From the NCBI GenBank assembly GCA_027491295.1, contig JAIXWK010000002.1:184032-248031 (forward strand): DNA of 64,000 nucleotides. Reading direction: 5' to 3'. The notes under the pieces are model-generated. The model saw nothing but the letters and a program-made list of their open reading frames with translations, was not told the DNA's origin and ran no database searches. The stretch's first letter is position 1; each line of letters opens with the position of its first letter. Both the position numbers and the translations under genes were made by a program. Positions 29,723 through 39,301 of this stretch are shown piece after piece. The stretch is from Microbacteriaceae bacterium. GTDB taxonomy: Bacteria > Actinomycetota > Actinomycetes > Actinomycetales > Microbacteriaceae.

Positions 29723-31327
29723 ATGTCTCAAACCAAAAACCGCTGGATCGCTCTGGTCTTTATCTCGATGGCCATCTCACTGGTGATCATCGACGGCACC
29801 ATCGTCAACACCATCTTCCCTGCCGTAATCGAAGACCTGAGCCTCAGCTCCACCGAGGTGCAGTGGGTCCAGGAAAGCTACGTGCTGGTTTTTGCATCGC
29901 TGCTTTTGGTTTGGGGATCGCTAGCCGACCGCTACGGTCGCAAGCTGCTGCTGGTAGTTGGAATCGTGATCTTTGTGGCGGCTTCGGTATGGGCAGGCAA
30001 CACCGATAGCGCTGAGACCATGATTTTGGCACGTGTGATTCAGGGCATTGGTGGAGCCATGGTTTTGCCAACCACTTTGTCTTTGGTGAATGCGAATTTC
30101 GAGGGTAAAGAGCGCGGAATTGCCTTTGCTATCTGGGGTGCCACGATCGGTGGAATGGTTGCGGTTGGACCGGTGCTTGGTGGCTGGTTGGCCACCGACT
30201 TCAGCTGGCGCTGGGCGTTTTTGATCAACCTGCCACTTGGCGTGATCATCGTTGCTGGACTTTGGTACTTCCTCGGAGAATCCAAGTCTGAGCAGCGCAA
30301 GGGTGGTATCGACTGGGTCGGTGCAATCATCTCGGTGGTTATGTTCTCGACTTTGGTCTTTGGTCTTATCGAAGGCCGCGTTTACGGCTGGTGGGAGCAG
30401 ACCAAGAACCAGTTTGAGCTCTTTGGATTTGTTTGGCCAGCCGATGCCATTTCGGTTATCCCGATTTCGCTTGCTATCTCGGTTGTCTCAACCGTGCTGT
30501 TTGTGCTCTGGGAGCGCAAGCGTGAGGCTGCGCACAAGAACGTGCTGCTAGATCTAAAACTCTTTAGCATCGCTTCATTTAGAAACGGTTCTATCGCTGC
30601 CGCCATCATCTCGATGGGTGAGTTTGGAATCCTGTTTGCCATTCCACTTTGGCTCCAGAACGTGCTTGGCCTAAGCCCAATTAGCTCCGGTTTGGTATTG
30701 CTATGGCTAGCCGGTGGTGCATTTATGGCTTCCGGTATTGGTGGAGCGCTTTCGGGCAAGCTGCCTGCTCACCGTGCCGTCCAGCTGGGTGTGCTACTTG
30801 AGCTAGTCGGTGTAGCCGGTGTTGGTTTCTTCGCTTCTCCTGAGATTGGTTGGGTCGGCGTTGCGCCGTTCCTATTCATCTACGGAATCGGTATCGGCCT
30901 TGCAACCGCGCAGCTAACCGGTGTGATCATGGTCGATGTGCCAATGGACAAGATTGGCCAGGGCTCTGGCTCGCAGTCCACTGTTCGCCAAATTGGTTCA
31001 GCCTTGGGTATTGCGGTTTTGGGCTCGGTGCTTTTCACCGGAACCCAGATTTCGTTTGAGGACAAGCTTGCTGGCCTAAATGTTGAAACCAGCCAATCTG
31101 TGGTCTTGGTTGACGCAGTAGTCGAGTCAGCCGGTGGTGCAATTCCTCAGCTCAGCGAAGCTCTTCAGGCTCAGCAGGTGCCGCAGGCAGCTGCTGATGA
31201 AATCCAGGTTGCTGCCGGGGAAGCATTCACCGAGGGTGCGAAGTGGGCTTCGTTTGCAGCCGCGTTGTTCTTGCTACTGGGCTTTGCCTCTACCTTCAAC
31301 CTCTCGAGTCGAGTCAGGAAAGAGTAG
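29723..31327 (+). CDS. MFS drug efflux transporter (DHA2/EmrB-QacA type)
   Basis: 14-TM-type; DGTIVNTIFPAVIEDLSLSSTEVQWVQESYVL; start placed at ATG 29723. Confidence 0.9.
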   Translation: MSQTKNRWIALVFISMAISLVIIDGTIVNTIFPAVIEDLSLSSTEVQWVQESYVLVFASLLLVWGSLADRYGRKLLLVVGIVIFVAASVWAGNTDSAETMILARVIQGIGGAMVLPTTLSLVNANFEGKERGIAFAIWGATIGGMVAVGPVLGGWLATDFSWRWAFLINLPLGVIIVAGLWYFLGESKSEQRKGGIDWVGAIISVVMFSTLVFGLIEGRVYGWWEQTKNQFELFGFVWPADAISVIPISLAISVVSTVLFVLWERKREAAHKNVLLDLKLFSIASFRNGSIAAAIISMGEFGILFAIPLWLQNVLGLSPISSGLVLLWLAGGAFMASGIGGALSGKLPAHRAVQLGVLLELVGVAGVGFFASPEIGWVGVAPFLFIYGIGIGLATAQLTGVIMVDVPMDKIGQGSGSQSTVRQIGSALGIAVLGSVLFTGTQISFEDKLAGLNVETSQSVVLVDAVVESAGGAIPQLSEALQAQQVPQAAADEIQVAAGEAFTEGAKWASFAAALFLLLGFASTFNLSSRVRKE

Positions 31328-31655
31328 TATCCGCGAAGTGGCAAACCGCATCGTAGATGTACTTGCCTAAACCTTTGCGGTAGCCCTCATAGGTTTCGTT
31401 GAAGCCGGTTGGTAGCACGTAGCTCATCGCGAGCGACTTATAGCTCTCGCGGTTTGGGGTCCAGAACTGCAGGCAAAAGTCATAGTGCTTTTGGATCGCC
31501 TGCTGCATCTGTGCGGAGTCATATTTCAGCCCGGCATCTAGGTGCTGAACCATCTCCAACGTGATCGCATCAAACTGCGCTGCAAACTGCTGGTTCTGCT
31601 CTTTGCTGTAATTGTTTTGGTGGTAGCTTCCGGCTACAAAACTCTCATCATTCAT
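31314..31655 (-). CDS. Stand-alone TipAS antibiotic-recognition domain protein
   Basis: HLDAGLKYDSAQMQQAIQKHYDFCLQFWTPNRESYKSLAMSYV...ETYEGYRKGLGKYIYDAV; internal ATG chosen; no MerR HTH. Confidence 0.8.
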   Translation of the reverse strand: MNDESFVAGSYHQNNYSKEQNQQFAAQFDAITLEMVQHLDAGLKYDSAQMQQAIQKHYDFCLQFWTPNRESYKSLAMSYVLPTGFNETYEGYRKGLGKYIYDAVCHFADTTLS

Positions 31656-31698
31656 GATTTCTAGAGCATAGCCAGCCAAGAACCGATAGGTTGTTGAG

Positions 31699-32076
31699 GT
31701 GCCTAACAAAGCTAAATTACTCGGGTATGTTTTCCTCGGCGGAGCGCTCGGAGCCATGCTGCGCTATCTCATTTTTGAGGCAATAGCTGGCCTAGCGAGC
31801 TACCCAACCTATGAGCTAATTGCACTGTTTGTGGTGAATCTAACCGGTGCATTCTTTCTAGGCATCACCGCGAGATACCCATACTTCCAGCTTGAAACCT
31901 GCCGCAATCTCTGGGGTGTTGGCTTCGCAGGTTCCTTCACGACCATGAGTGCTCTCACGCTCTGGATCGATTACCAAGGCCTGGGGATTGAAGTAATTGC
32001 AATGTTTGCGGCCGGCTTTGCGCTCTACTGGCTCGGCTTTGAAATTGGTCGCAAGGCGGCGAGGCGGCAAGCCTGA
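31699..32076 (+). CDS. crcB: Fluoride exporter CrcB/Fluc subunit
   Basis: GGALGAMLRYLIFE; GFAGSFTTMSALTLWID. Confidence 0.88.
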   Translation: MPNKAKLLGYVFLGGALGAMLRYLIFEAIAGLASYPTYELIALFVVNLTGAFFLGITARYPYFQLETCRNLWGVGFAGSFTTMSALTLWIDYQGLGIEVIAMFAAGFALYWLGFEIGRKAARRQA

Positions 32077-32423
32077 TGCAGTGGTTCTTGGTTTTCGTTC
32101 TAATTGGCGTTGCCGGTGGTGCAGGTTCGGTAGTTAGAGCGCTGCTTGCCCGTTTCGATGGCTGGCTGCCGTATGGGCTATTTCTTGCGAACAGCCTGGC
32201 GGCTGGCTTGGTGGGCTGGTTACTGGCGGGTCCAACTTTGACTGCGGATTACCTTACGGTGCTAACCGTTGGCTTTGCTGGAGGGCTATCGACCTTCTCT
32301 ACCGCGATGAAGGCGAGCTTTGATTTTTATCACCGCGGAAGGCTAGTCCAAAGTGCTATCACCATGGTCGGCAACCTCTTTATCCCAATGGTTGCGCTCA
32401 TGCTGGCAGCGGTGCTGCGCTAG
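32076..32423 (+). CDS. crcB: Fluoride exporter CrcB/Fluc second subunit
   Basis: GGAGSVVRALLA; GFAGGLSTFSTAMKASFDF; TGATG overlap with first crcB. Confidence 0.9.
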   Translation: MQWFLVFVLIGVAGGAGSVVRALLARFDGWLPYGLFLANSLAAGLVGWLLAGPTLTADYLTVLTVGFAGGLSTFSTAMKASFDFYHRGRLVQSAITMVGNLFIPMVALMLAAVLR

Positions 32424-32508
32424 CCCTGCTACAATCAACGGCAGAATTCAAAGGTTTCTTTGGGCAACGAAAGGCGTCCAGAGCACATAGAGATTAAGGG
32501 GGCTCGCC

Positions 32509-32727
32509 ATGGGGCGTGGCCGTCAAAAAGCGAAGAACACTAAGGTTGCTCGCGAGCTGAAGTACTACAGCCCGGCTACCGATTACAACGCGCTCGAAGC
32601 CGAACTTGGGCACAAGAACGCTGAAGATGGGCCTGACTACGAAGACAAGTGGGCAGATCTTTACGCCGACGAGGACGAAGAGCCGGTAACCGGCGACGAG
32701 CGCACCGTCGAACTAGACGAAGAATAA
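32509..32727 (+). CDS. DUF3073 family protein
   Basis: MGRGRQKAKNTKVARELKYYSP. Confidence 0.95.
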   Translation: MGRGRQKAKNTKVARELKYYSPATDYNALEAELGHKNAEDGPDYEDKWADLYADEDEEPVTGDERTVELDEE

Positions 32728-32743
32728 ATCTCCGCCTCATTGA

Positions 32744-33112
32744 TCACCAGGCGGTAGCGCCGACCACCAGGCCGTAAACAATCTCCAGGTTGATTCTGGA
32801 ATCGGTGTAATCCTCGGTCAGTGCAAAGCCTTCGCCATCTTCGATTGCAATTCGATAAGACAGACCCGCACCCTCAATGGCTGCAATTGCCTCGGCCTTT
32901 GTCATGCCAACTATCTGGCAGGCCAACAACTTGGTCTCAACGTGCTTAGGGGAAAACTGGTCCGGTGCTGTGTCACGGAAGCAAAGCGCATTTGGTGTGC
33001 TTCTAGGTTCTGGGGCAGAAGTTGAAAGTTGCTGGCCCAGGAAGAAGGCCGAGATGGTGGTCACTGTTCCAATGATGATTGCCGCGAAGAATTTCTTATT
33101 CTGCATAGTCAT
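32744..33112 (-). CDS. Membrane-anchored PASTA-like protein
   Basis: TM anchor, VGMTKAEAIAAIEGAGLSYRIA. Confidence 0.65.
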   Translation of the reverse strand: MTMQNKKFFAAIIIGTVTTISAFFLGQQLSTSAPEPRSTPNALCFRDTAPDQFSPKHVETKLLACQIVGMTKAEAIAAIEGAGLSYRIAIEDGEGFALTEDYTDSRINLEIVYGLVVGATAW

Positions 33113-34196
33113 TGACTATACGCACTGCACCACCGCGAACGCCCTTGGCATTTGTCACATAGCCAGGCAATTCTGAATCGCAAGGTGTCGACTCGATGAT
33201 CCCTAGCTGCCAGGCAGGGATTCCAAACTCAGAGATCATGCCTTGAATTTCACTTGCGAAGTCCTTGCGAACCACAACCGCAAAACCTAAACCTAGGTTC
33301 CAAGTGGTTTCAAGGTCTTTTAGGTTGTAACCACCCCAGCCAGCCAGCACTCTGAACACCTGGTTTGGACTCCAGCTACTGCGGTCCACATCTAGCGAAA
33401 CGGTTTGAGGCAACACTCGAGAAAGGTTTGCTGCAATGCCACCGCCGGTGATATGGCTCATGGTGGAGATCTGCTCGGAGTAGCGATCGAGCACCTTGTT
33501 TAGCACCCCGGTGTAGAGCCGGGTTGGCTCCAAAAGCTCTTCGCCCAAGGTCTTTGTGAACTCCGGAACCTGGTCGGTGTATTTCAAGCCGCGGTCAGCC
33601 ACAATCTTGCGCACCAGCGAATAGCCGTTTGAGTGCAGGCCCGATGCCTCAAGGCCCAGCACAACATCACCAACCTGGACTCGCTCTGCCGAGAGCATCT
33701 TGGATTTCTCAACCACGCCAACCGCAGCACCTGCAACGTCATACTCGTGCTCACCCAAAAGACCTGGGTGCTCGGCGGTTTCGCCACCAACCAAGGCAAC
33801 GTCAACTTCTTTACAAGCGCTAGCAATGCCGCGAACAATGTCTGCGATGCGGGTCGGTTCGATCTTTCCGGTTGCGATGTAGTCGGTCATAAACAAACTG
33901 CGAGCGCCGACCACCACGATGTCATCCACCACCATGCCGACTAAGTCCTGGCCAATGGTGTCGTGCTTATCGATTGCTTGCGCAATCGCGACCTTGGTGC
34001 CAACGCCATCTGTTGAGGTGGCAAGGATTGGGTGGTCGTAGTCCTTTAGAAACTTGGCATCGATCATGCCGGCAAAGCCACCAACACCACCGAGCACCAG
34101 GTTGCTGTGGGTGGCACTCACTGCCGCCTTCATAAGCTCTACGGCTCTATCGCCGGCCTCGGTGTCAACACCGGATGCTGCATAGGGATTAGGCAT
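33096..34196 (-). CDS. purM: Phosphoribosylformylglycinamidine cyclo-ligase
   Basis: YAASGVDTEAGDRAVELMK; ATSTDGVGTKV; start placed at MPNPYAASG. Confidence 0.95.
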   Translation of the reverse strand: MPNPYAASGVDTEAGDRAVELMKAAVSATHSNLVLGGVGGFAGMIDAKFLKDYDHPILATSTDGVGTKVAIAQAIDKHDTIGQDLVGMVVDDIVVVGARSLFMTDYIATGKIEPTRIADIVRGIASACKEVDVALVGGETAEHPGLLGEHEYDVAGAAVGVVEKSKMLSAERVQVGDVVLGLEASGLHSNGYSLVRKIVADRGLKYTDQVPEFTKTLGEELLEPTRLYTGVLNKVLDRYSEQISTMSHITGGGIAANLSRVLPQTVSLDVDRSSWSPNQVFRVLAGWGGYNLKDLETTWNLGLGFAVVVRKDFASEIQGMISEFGIPAWQLGIIESTPCDSELPGYVTNAKGVRGGAVRIVNDYAE

Positions 34197-35691
34197 TGGG
34201 GTGGACGTGACCTTCCTCGCGGATGGTTGCCACGCCTCGCTCCAAAAGGTTCTTACCCAATCTCTCGGCCGCAGGAAGTTCGATTGGGTACTCGCCGGTA
34301 AAGCAGGCGGTGCAGAGCTCGCGCTCCTGCTGGTTGGTGGCTGCAATCATGCCGTCTTTAGAGAGGTAACCGAGGGAATCTGCTCCCAGCGACTTTCTAA
34401 CATCCTCGACCCCAATGCCGGATGCGATCAGTTCCGCGCGAGATGCAAAGTCAACACCGTAGAAACATGGCCAGGTAATTGGTGGGCTGGAGATGCGAAC
34501 GTGAACTTCAGCCGCCCCAGCCTCCTTGAGCATCTTCACAAGTGCCCGCTGGGTGTTGCCTCGAACGATTGAGTCATCAACAACAATCAAACGCTTGCCG
34601 GCTATAACCTCACGCAGCGGATTGAGCTTCAACCTGATACCCAACTGTCGAATGGTTTGCGAAGGCTGAATAAAAGTTCTACCGACGTAGGCGTTCTTCA
34701 CAAGTCCATGTCCAAATGGAATTCCCGATGCCTCTGAGTATCCAATAGCGGCCGGAGTTCCGGACTCTGGGGTTGGCATTACCAAATCAGCTTCTACCGG
34801 GTGCTCCTTAGCCAGGGTTCTACCCATCTCGACTCGAGCTTCGTATACAACTCGGCCATTAATCGAGGTGTCTGGTCTTGCCAGATAAACATATTCAAAT
34901 ACGCAGCCGGCACGCTTTTTGGTCGCAAAGGTCGCAGAGCGAAGCCCGTTCTCATCGATTGCAATTAGCTCACCGGGTTCGATCTCTCGAACAAAGGATG
35001 CACCAACGATATCCAAGGCTGCAGACTCGGAAGCAACTACCCAACCGCGCTCTAATCGACCCAAAACCAAAGGTCTAACGCCTTGCGGGTCACGCGCAGC
35101 ATAAAGAGTTCCCTCATCCATGAAGGTGAGGCAGTAAGCGCCTTTGATCAGCGGCAAAAGTTCTAGCGCAGTGGCCTCAAGTGATGAATCTGGGTTACCG
35201 GTCAGCAAAGCGGTTAGCACCGCAGTATCGGTTGTGTTACCGCCACGAAGTTCGGACTCGTGGTTTGGGTAGCGCTCCTCAAGAAGTTCTAGAAGCTCAG
35301 AGGTATTGGTGAGGTTTCCGTTGTGAGCCAACGCGATTGTGCCGTTGGCGGTCTTACCCAGGGTTGGCTGAGCATTGCGCCAATGTGATGCACCAGTTGT
35401 TGAATACCTGGTGTGACCGATTGCGATGTGGCCTTGCAGTGATTCCAGAGCTGCCTCATTGAAAACCTGCGAGACCAGACCCATGTCCTTGTAGACCAGG
35501 ATCTTTTCACCGGTTGAGGTTGCGATACCGGCGGATTCTTGACCTCGGTGCTGCAGTGCGTAAAGACCAAAGTAGGTAAGTTTTGCAACTTCCTCGCCCG
35601 GTGCCCAAACACCAAAGACGCCGCACTGATCTTGTGGACCCTTCTCACCTGGAAGGATGTCGTGATTTAGCAGGCCATCGCCGCGAATCAC
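34189..35691 (-). CDS. purF: Amidophosphoribosyltransferase
   Basis: CGVFGVWAPGEEVAKLTYFGLYALQHRGQESAG; VVDDSIVRGNT. Confidence 0.97.
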   Translation of the reverse strand: MIRGDGLLNHDILPGEKGPQDQCGVFGVWAPGEEVAKLTYFGLYALQHRGQESAGIATSTGEKILVYKDMGLVSQVFNEAALESLQGHIAIGHTRYSTTGASHWRNAQPTLGKTANGTIALAHNGNLTNTSELLELLEERYPNHESELRGGNTTDTAVLTALLTGNPDSSLEATALELLPLIKGAYCLTFMDEGTLYAARDPQGVRPLVLGRLERGWVVASESAALDIVGASFVREIEPGELIAIDENGLRSATFATKKRAGCVFEYVYLARPDTSINGRVVYEARVEMGRTLAKEHPVEADLVMPTPESGTPAAIGYSEASGIPFGHGLVKNAYVGRTFIQPSQTIRQLGIRLKLNPLREVIAGKRLIVVDDSIVRGNTQRALVKMLKEAGAAEVHVRISSPPITWPCFYGVDFASRAELIASGIGVEDVRKSLGADSLGYLSKDGMIAATNQQERELCTACFTGEYPIELPAAERLGKNLLERGVATIREEGHVHPNA

Positions 35692-36017
35692 TGATCGGCT
35701 CTTTCGGCCAACGCTCGCTTGGTCCTTCTTGAGGTAAGCAAATCAATTGCAAGTGCGAAGAACAAACCGAGGCCAAAGCCCAGCGAGCCAAGGGACAGAA
35801 TCAATAGTCCAAGAATGTTCTCGTTAGATCGCTGATCTTGCGGGATAAGAAGGAAGACCACAAAAGCTGTGACTGCTCCGAAAACGGCACCTGTGATGGC
35901 CCAAACCGCCATCTTTGGTGCACGGCGAATCTCCACCTCTTCGGGCAGGTTTTGCTTGGGCTTGGTCACATAAGTATTAAACAAGGTTTTGGCTTGCCAT
36001 CGGGGGGTTTTACGCAA
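35688..36017 (-). CDS. Two-TM membrane protein of unknown function (true start may be downstream, near VTKPKQNL)
   Basis: Hydrophobic segments; overlaps the purF start. Confidence 0.65.
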   Translation of the reverse strand: MRKTPRWQAKTLFNTYVTKPKQNLPEEVEIRRAPKMAVWAITGAVFGAVTAFVVFLLIPQDQRSNENILGLLILSLGSLGFGLGLFFALAIDLLTSRRTKRALAERADQ

Positions 36018-36035
36018 ATGCGTAAGCCGGATTTG

Positions 36036-36365
36036 TCAAAAGACCAAAGCTATTTCGTGGGCACGGACTCCAGAGAGCACAAGACCCGCACCAATCGGCA
36101 CTTGATCGAAGGAAATTCGCTTTAGTGCGAGCTCGATGAAAAGTTCCGGAATGATCTCAACCACATTCGGCGGTGTGCCGCGGCGGTGGTCCATACCCGC
36201 GATGCACTGCACCGCTCCATAGGGCGGAACACGCAGTTCAACAGTTCCACCCGGATGGCGAATCTCAATTTCTTGTAGCAGGTAGCGAACCGCGGTTGGC
36301 ATCTGTTCCGGCAGGTTGGCCAGCGCCGATTGGCCCTCTGGTCCCGAGATTCGCTTTTTGCCCAT
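36036..36365 (-). CDS. Sterol carrier family protein (actinobacterial)
   Basis: YLLQEIEIRHPGGTVELRVPPYGAVQCIAG. Confidence 0.8.
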   Translation of the reverse strand: MGKKRISGPEGQSALANLPEQMPTAVRYLLQEIEIRHPGGTVELRVPPYGAVQCIAGMDHRRGTPPNVVEIIPELFIELALKRISFDQVPIGAGLVLSGVRAHEIALVF

Positions 36366-36402
36366 AGCTAATTATCTATGGGCTTTGGCTTAGGCTGGTG
36401 GG

Positions 36403-37242
36403 GTGCTCAGACGCCTATTAGTAATCTCCCGCCCAGTGCTGTGGGTAAACACCATCGGCACCTCAGTGATGGGTATGTGGCTTGCCGGCTACCTCTGGGA
36501 CTGGCGCATGCTGCCGATTCTTATTTGGGTCACCCTGCCTTTCAATCTATTGATCTACGGCATCAACGACATCTTTGACCAGGAAACCGACAACATCAAC
36601 GCCCGCAAGGGTGGCTATGAAGGCGCTCACATTTCTCCAAGTGAGGTCAAGCCGATTTGGTGGGGAGTAATCCTCACCAATGTTCCATTCTTGGTCTACT
36701 TCGCAATCACCCTGCCGTGGCAGGCAACCGCCTGGATGGTCGCCTACAGCCTGTTCTTTACCTTCTACTCCGCTCCTCCGCTTAGGTTCAAGGCCCGTCC
36801 ATATTTGGACAGTTTCTCCAACACTGACTACGCCTTCCCGCTGGCATTTGTGCCATTGGCCCTTGGTCACGAACCACTGTGGCTTGCGGTATTTGGATTG
36901 ATGGCCTGGTCAATTGCCAAGCATGCCTATGACGCCATCCAAGACATCCCGCAGGATTCTGACACCGGCATTCAAACCACCGCGGTTCACCTCGGTGTCA
37001 AAAAGACTCTGGTTTGGTCTGGTTTTTGGTGGGCAGTATCAACAATCTTGTTTGCACTGGTGAACATCCCGGTTGCAATCGTGAACCTAATAATCGCCGG
37101 CTACCTAGTGCTTACGGTTTGGCGGACTCCAACGCCAAAGCGTGCCCACGATGTTTATAAGTACTCGATCGCATTCCCATACGTTGCCGGCGCTGTTGCT
37201 GGCGTGCAGCTAGTAACGGCAATCGCTCTCGGCTGGTTTTAG
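36403..37242 (+). CDS. UbiA-family prenyltransferase, possibly lycopene elongase-like
   Basis: NDIFDQETDNINARKGG and DAIQDIPQDSDTGIQTTA Asp-rich motifs. Confidence 0.8.
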   Translation: MLRRLLVISRPVLWVNTIGTSVMGMWLAGYLWDWRMLPILIWVTLPFNLLIYGINDIFDQETDNINARKGGYEGAHISPSEVKPIWWGVILTNVPFLVYFAITLPWQATAWMVAYSLFFTFYSAPPLRFKARPYLDSFSNTDYAFPLAFVPLALGHEPLWLAVFGLMAWSIAKHAYDAIQDIPQDSDTGIQTTAVHLGVKKTLVWSGFWWAVSTILFALVNIPVAIVNLIIAGYLVLTVWRTPTPKRAHDVYKYSIAFPYVAGAVAGVQLVTAIALGWF

Positions 37243-38663
37243 TGGCAAGGATCGTCGTTTTAGGAGCCGGACTCTCGGGTCTTGCGAGCGCCGCATTACT
37301 TGCGCAAGCAGGTCACGAGGTCACCGTTTTGGAAAAGAACAATTGGCTCGGCGGTAAGTCGAGAAGAATTGAGCTTGCCGGCCAGCGAATGGACACCGGA
37401 CCTGCGCTGGTTACCTTCCCGGAGGTCTGGCAGCAGGTATTGGACACCTTTGACTCCCTTGGGAAAGTGCAGGCCAAGGATCACGCGAGTTTGAGTTTCA
37501 CCAAACTCAAAGAGGTCGGTCGCTACTACCTAAGAAATCACGTCACGGATCTACCTGTTAGGCCCGAGCATCACTGGCACAAAGCCTGGAGCCAGTTCTC
37601 CAAGGAGCACGATGCGCTAACTCCCTCGATTTCAAAGCTATTGACCTCAAGCCCGCTAGACCCGGCCGCGCTGCCGGCACTGGCCAAAATGGCCAAGGTT
37701 TACGGGATAAGGCTTACCACCTCCAGCTATCTCAGGTCGCTTAGCTATATGCCCCAAGCGCTCAAAGAAGTGATCTCTATCCACACCCTAAACGCTGGTG
37801 TTTCACCTAACCGATCGCTAGCGCTCTACGCATCAATGACCGCTGCCATGGCAACTCAGGGGATCTCAGTGCCGGTTGGTGGGGTGAATGAAATTGCCTT
37901 GGCTCTGAGCCGACTTGCTGTTGCAGCCGGAGCCAAGATCGAACTGGGGGCTGGTGTCAAAGAAATCGGCACGCGCTCGGTGAAAACTCAAACTGCTGAG
38001 TACAGCTTTGATCACCTGGTTAGTTCACTGGATCCCGGTGTGCTGAAGGCAATTCAAACCGGTAAGCCAAACAAACTTGCCAAGCATCGCTCCTGCTCAG
38101 GTGTTGCCATATACGCAGTTCTCAAAAAGCCACTTCCCGATGATGTGGTAACCCACTCGGTGATCATGCCGGACGATGCGGAAAAGCTTCATCACAGCTT
38201 GGATCGCGCTTTGCCTCCTGAGCAAACCATGACCTTTGTGAACTACTACCGAGCCGGTGAGATCTATCCCAACACCAAAGACACCGTTGCTGTTTTGATA
38301 ACCGCCCCTGCCGATGGCAAAAAGCACGGCCTCAATAGCGAATGGGTGAGAAACGAGCTAGACCGAGTGTCACAAAAGCTTGGCTTGAAAGTTGCGATCG
38401 ATGAGCTGTTTGAAGAGTATGAAATTTTGAACCCGGATTACTTTGCTCAGTTTGGTGCAGCCGGTGGTGCACTCTACGGTGCCACCTCGCCGCTATGGCA
38501 GTCGGGTCCATTCCACAACCCGCAATATCACAACCCGCTACGACCACGACTCTGGAGAGTCGGCGCATCGGTTCACCCGGGCGGCGGCATACCGGCTGTG
38601 CTTGGCGGAACCTTGATTGCCACCAGGACAATGCTTAGAAAAATTGGGAAGCCCAAGAAGTAA
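37242..38663 (+). CDS. CrtI-type carotenoid desaturase family protein
   Basis: Rossmann VVLGAGLSGLASAALLAQAGHEVTVLEKNNWLGGKSR; C-terminal GASVHPGGGIPAVLGG. Confidence 0.85.
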   Translation: MARIVVLGAGLSGLASAALLAQAGHEVTVLEKNNWLGGKSRRIELAGQRMDTGPALVTFPEVWQQVLDTFDSLGKVQAKDHASLSFTKLKEVGRYYLRNHVTDLPVRPEHHWHKAWSQFSKEHDALTPSISKLLTSSPLDPAALPALAKMAKVYGIRLTTSSYLRSLSYMPQALKEVISIHTLNAGVSPNRSLALYASMTAAMATQGISVPVGGVNEIALALSRLAVAAGAKIELGAGVKEIGTRSVKTQTAEYSFDHLVSSLDPGVLKAIQTGKPNKLAKHRSCSGVAIYAVLKKPLPDDVVTHSVIMPDDAEKLHHSLDRALPPEQTMTFVNYYRAGEIYPNTKDTVAVLITAPADGKKHGLNSEWVRNELDRVSQKLGLKVAIDELFEEYEILNPDYFAQFGAAGGALYGATSPLWQSGPFHNPQYHNPLRPRLWRVGASVHPGGGIPAVLGGTLIATRTMLRKIGKPKK

Positions 38664-38682
38664 CTAGCTGTTAGGTAAACAC

Positions 38683-39270
38683 ATGACCAAAATCCAAAAG
38701 CCTGCAAACACGTCCGTGCCAATCTCCGATCTACTGGCAAACCGCTGGAGCCCAAGGGTTTATGACCCTACCCACGAGATAACTAAGGAACAGGTTCTAA
38801 GACTGGCCGAGGCTGCCAGATGGGCGGCATCGGGCAACAATGCACAGCCGTGGCGCTTTGGATTTGCCCTGCGCGGCGAAGAGCTCTTTGAATCTATTTC
38901 AACCGTTGGCCTGACAGGTTTCAATGCAACTTGGGCACCTCACGCATCGCTTTATGTTTTGGCCTTTGCCGACAAGTTCAAGGCCGATGGCACCGAGCTA
39001 GACCGCAATTCCGCCTACTTCAACAACGCTCTGGCAACCAGCCAGATCGTCTTCGAAGCAGAAGCCATGGGACTCAAGGCTCACTACATGGGTGGCGTAA
39101 TTCACGATGAGATTCTCAAGCTGGTAGGCATCGAAGATGCTTGGCTAACCTGCGTAATCACAATCGGCTTGCAGGGAGATGCATCGAACGTTAGCGATGA
39201 GCTAAAGCAGCGCGAGGCGACTCCGAGGGAGCGCAAAGCGCTGTCTGAGGTCGTAATCACCAAGCTGTAA
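38683..39270 (+). CDS. Nitroreductase family protein
   Basis: NRWSPRVYDP; AARWAASGNNAQPWRF. Confidence 0.9.
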   Translation: MTKIQKPANTSVPISDLLANRWSPRVYDPTHEITKEQVLRLAEAARWAASGNNAQPWRFGFALRGEELFESISTVGLTGFNATWAPHASLYVLAFADKFKADGTELDRNSAYFNNALATSQIVFEAEAMGLKAHYMGGVIHDEILKLVGIEDAWLTCVITIGLQGDASNVSDELKQREATPRERKALSEVVITKL

Positions 39271-39301
39271 GACGCTAGGCTCTAGTGGTCAAAACTAGAG
39301 A

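Noticed and set aside
31656-31757. N-terminal extension of the TipAS-like ORF (MAPSAPPRKTYPSNL...)
   Set aside because: Overlaps the start of crcB on the other strand; internal ATG at 31655 better matches the domain start
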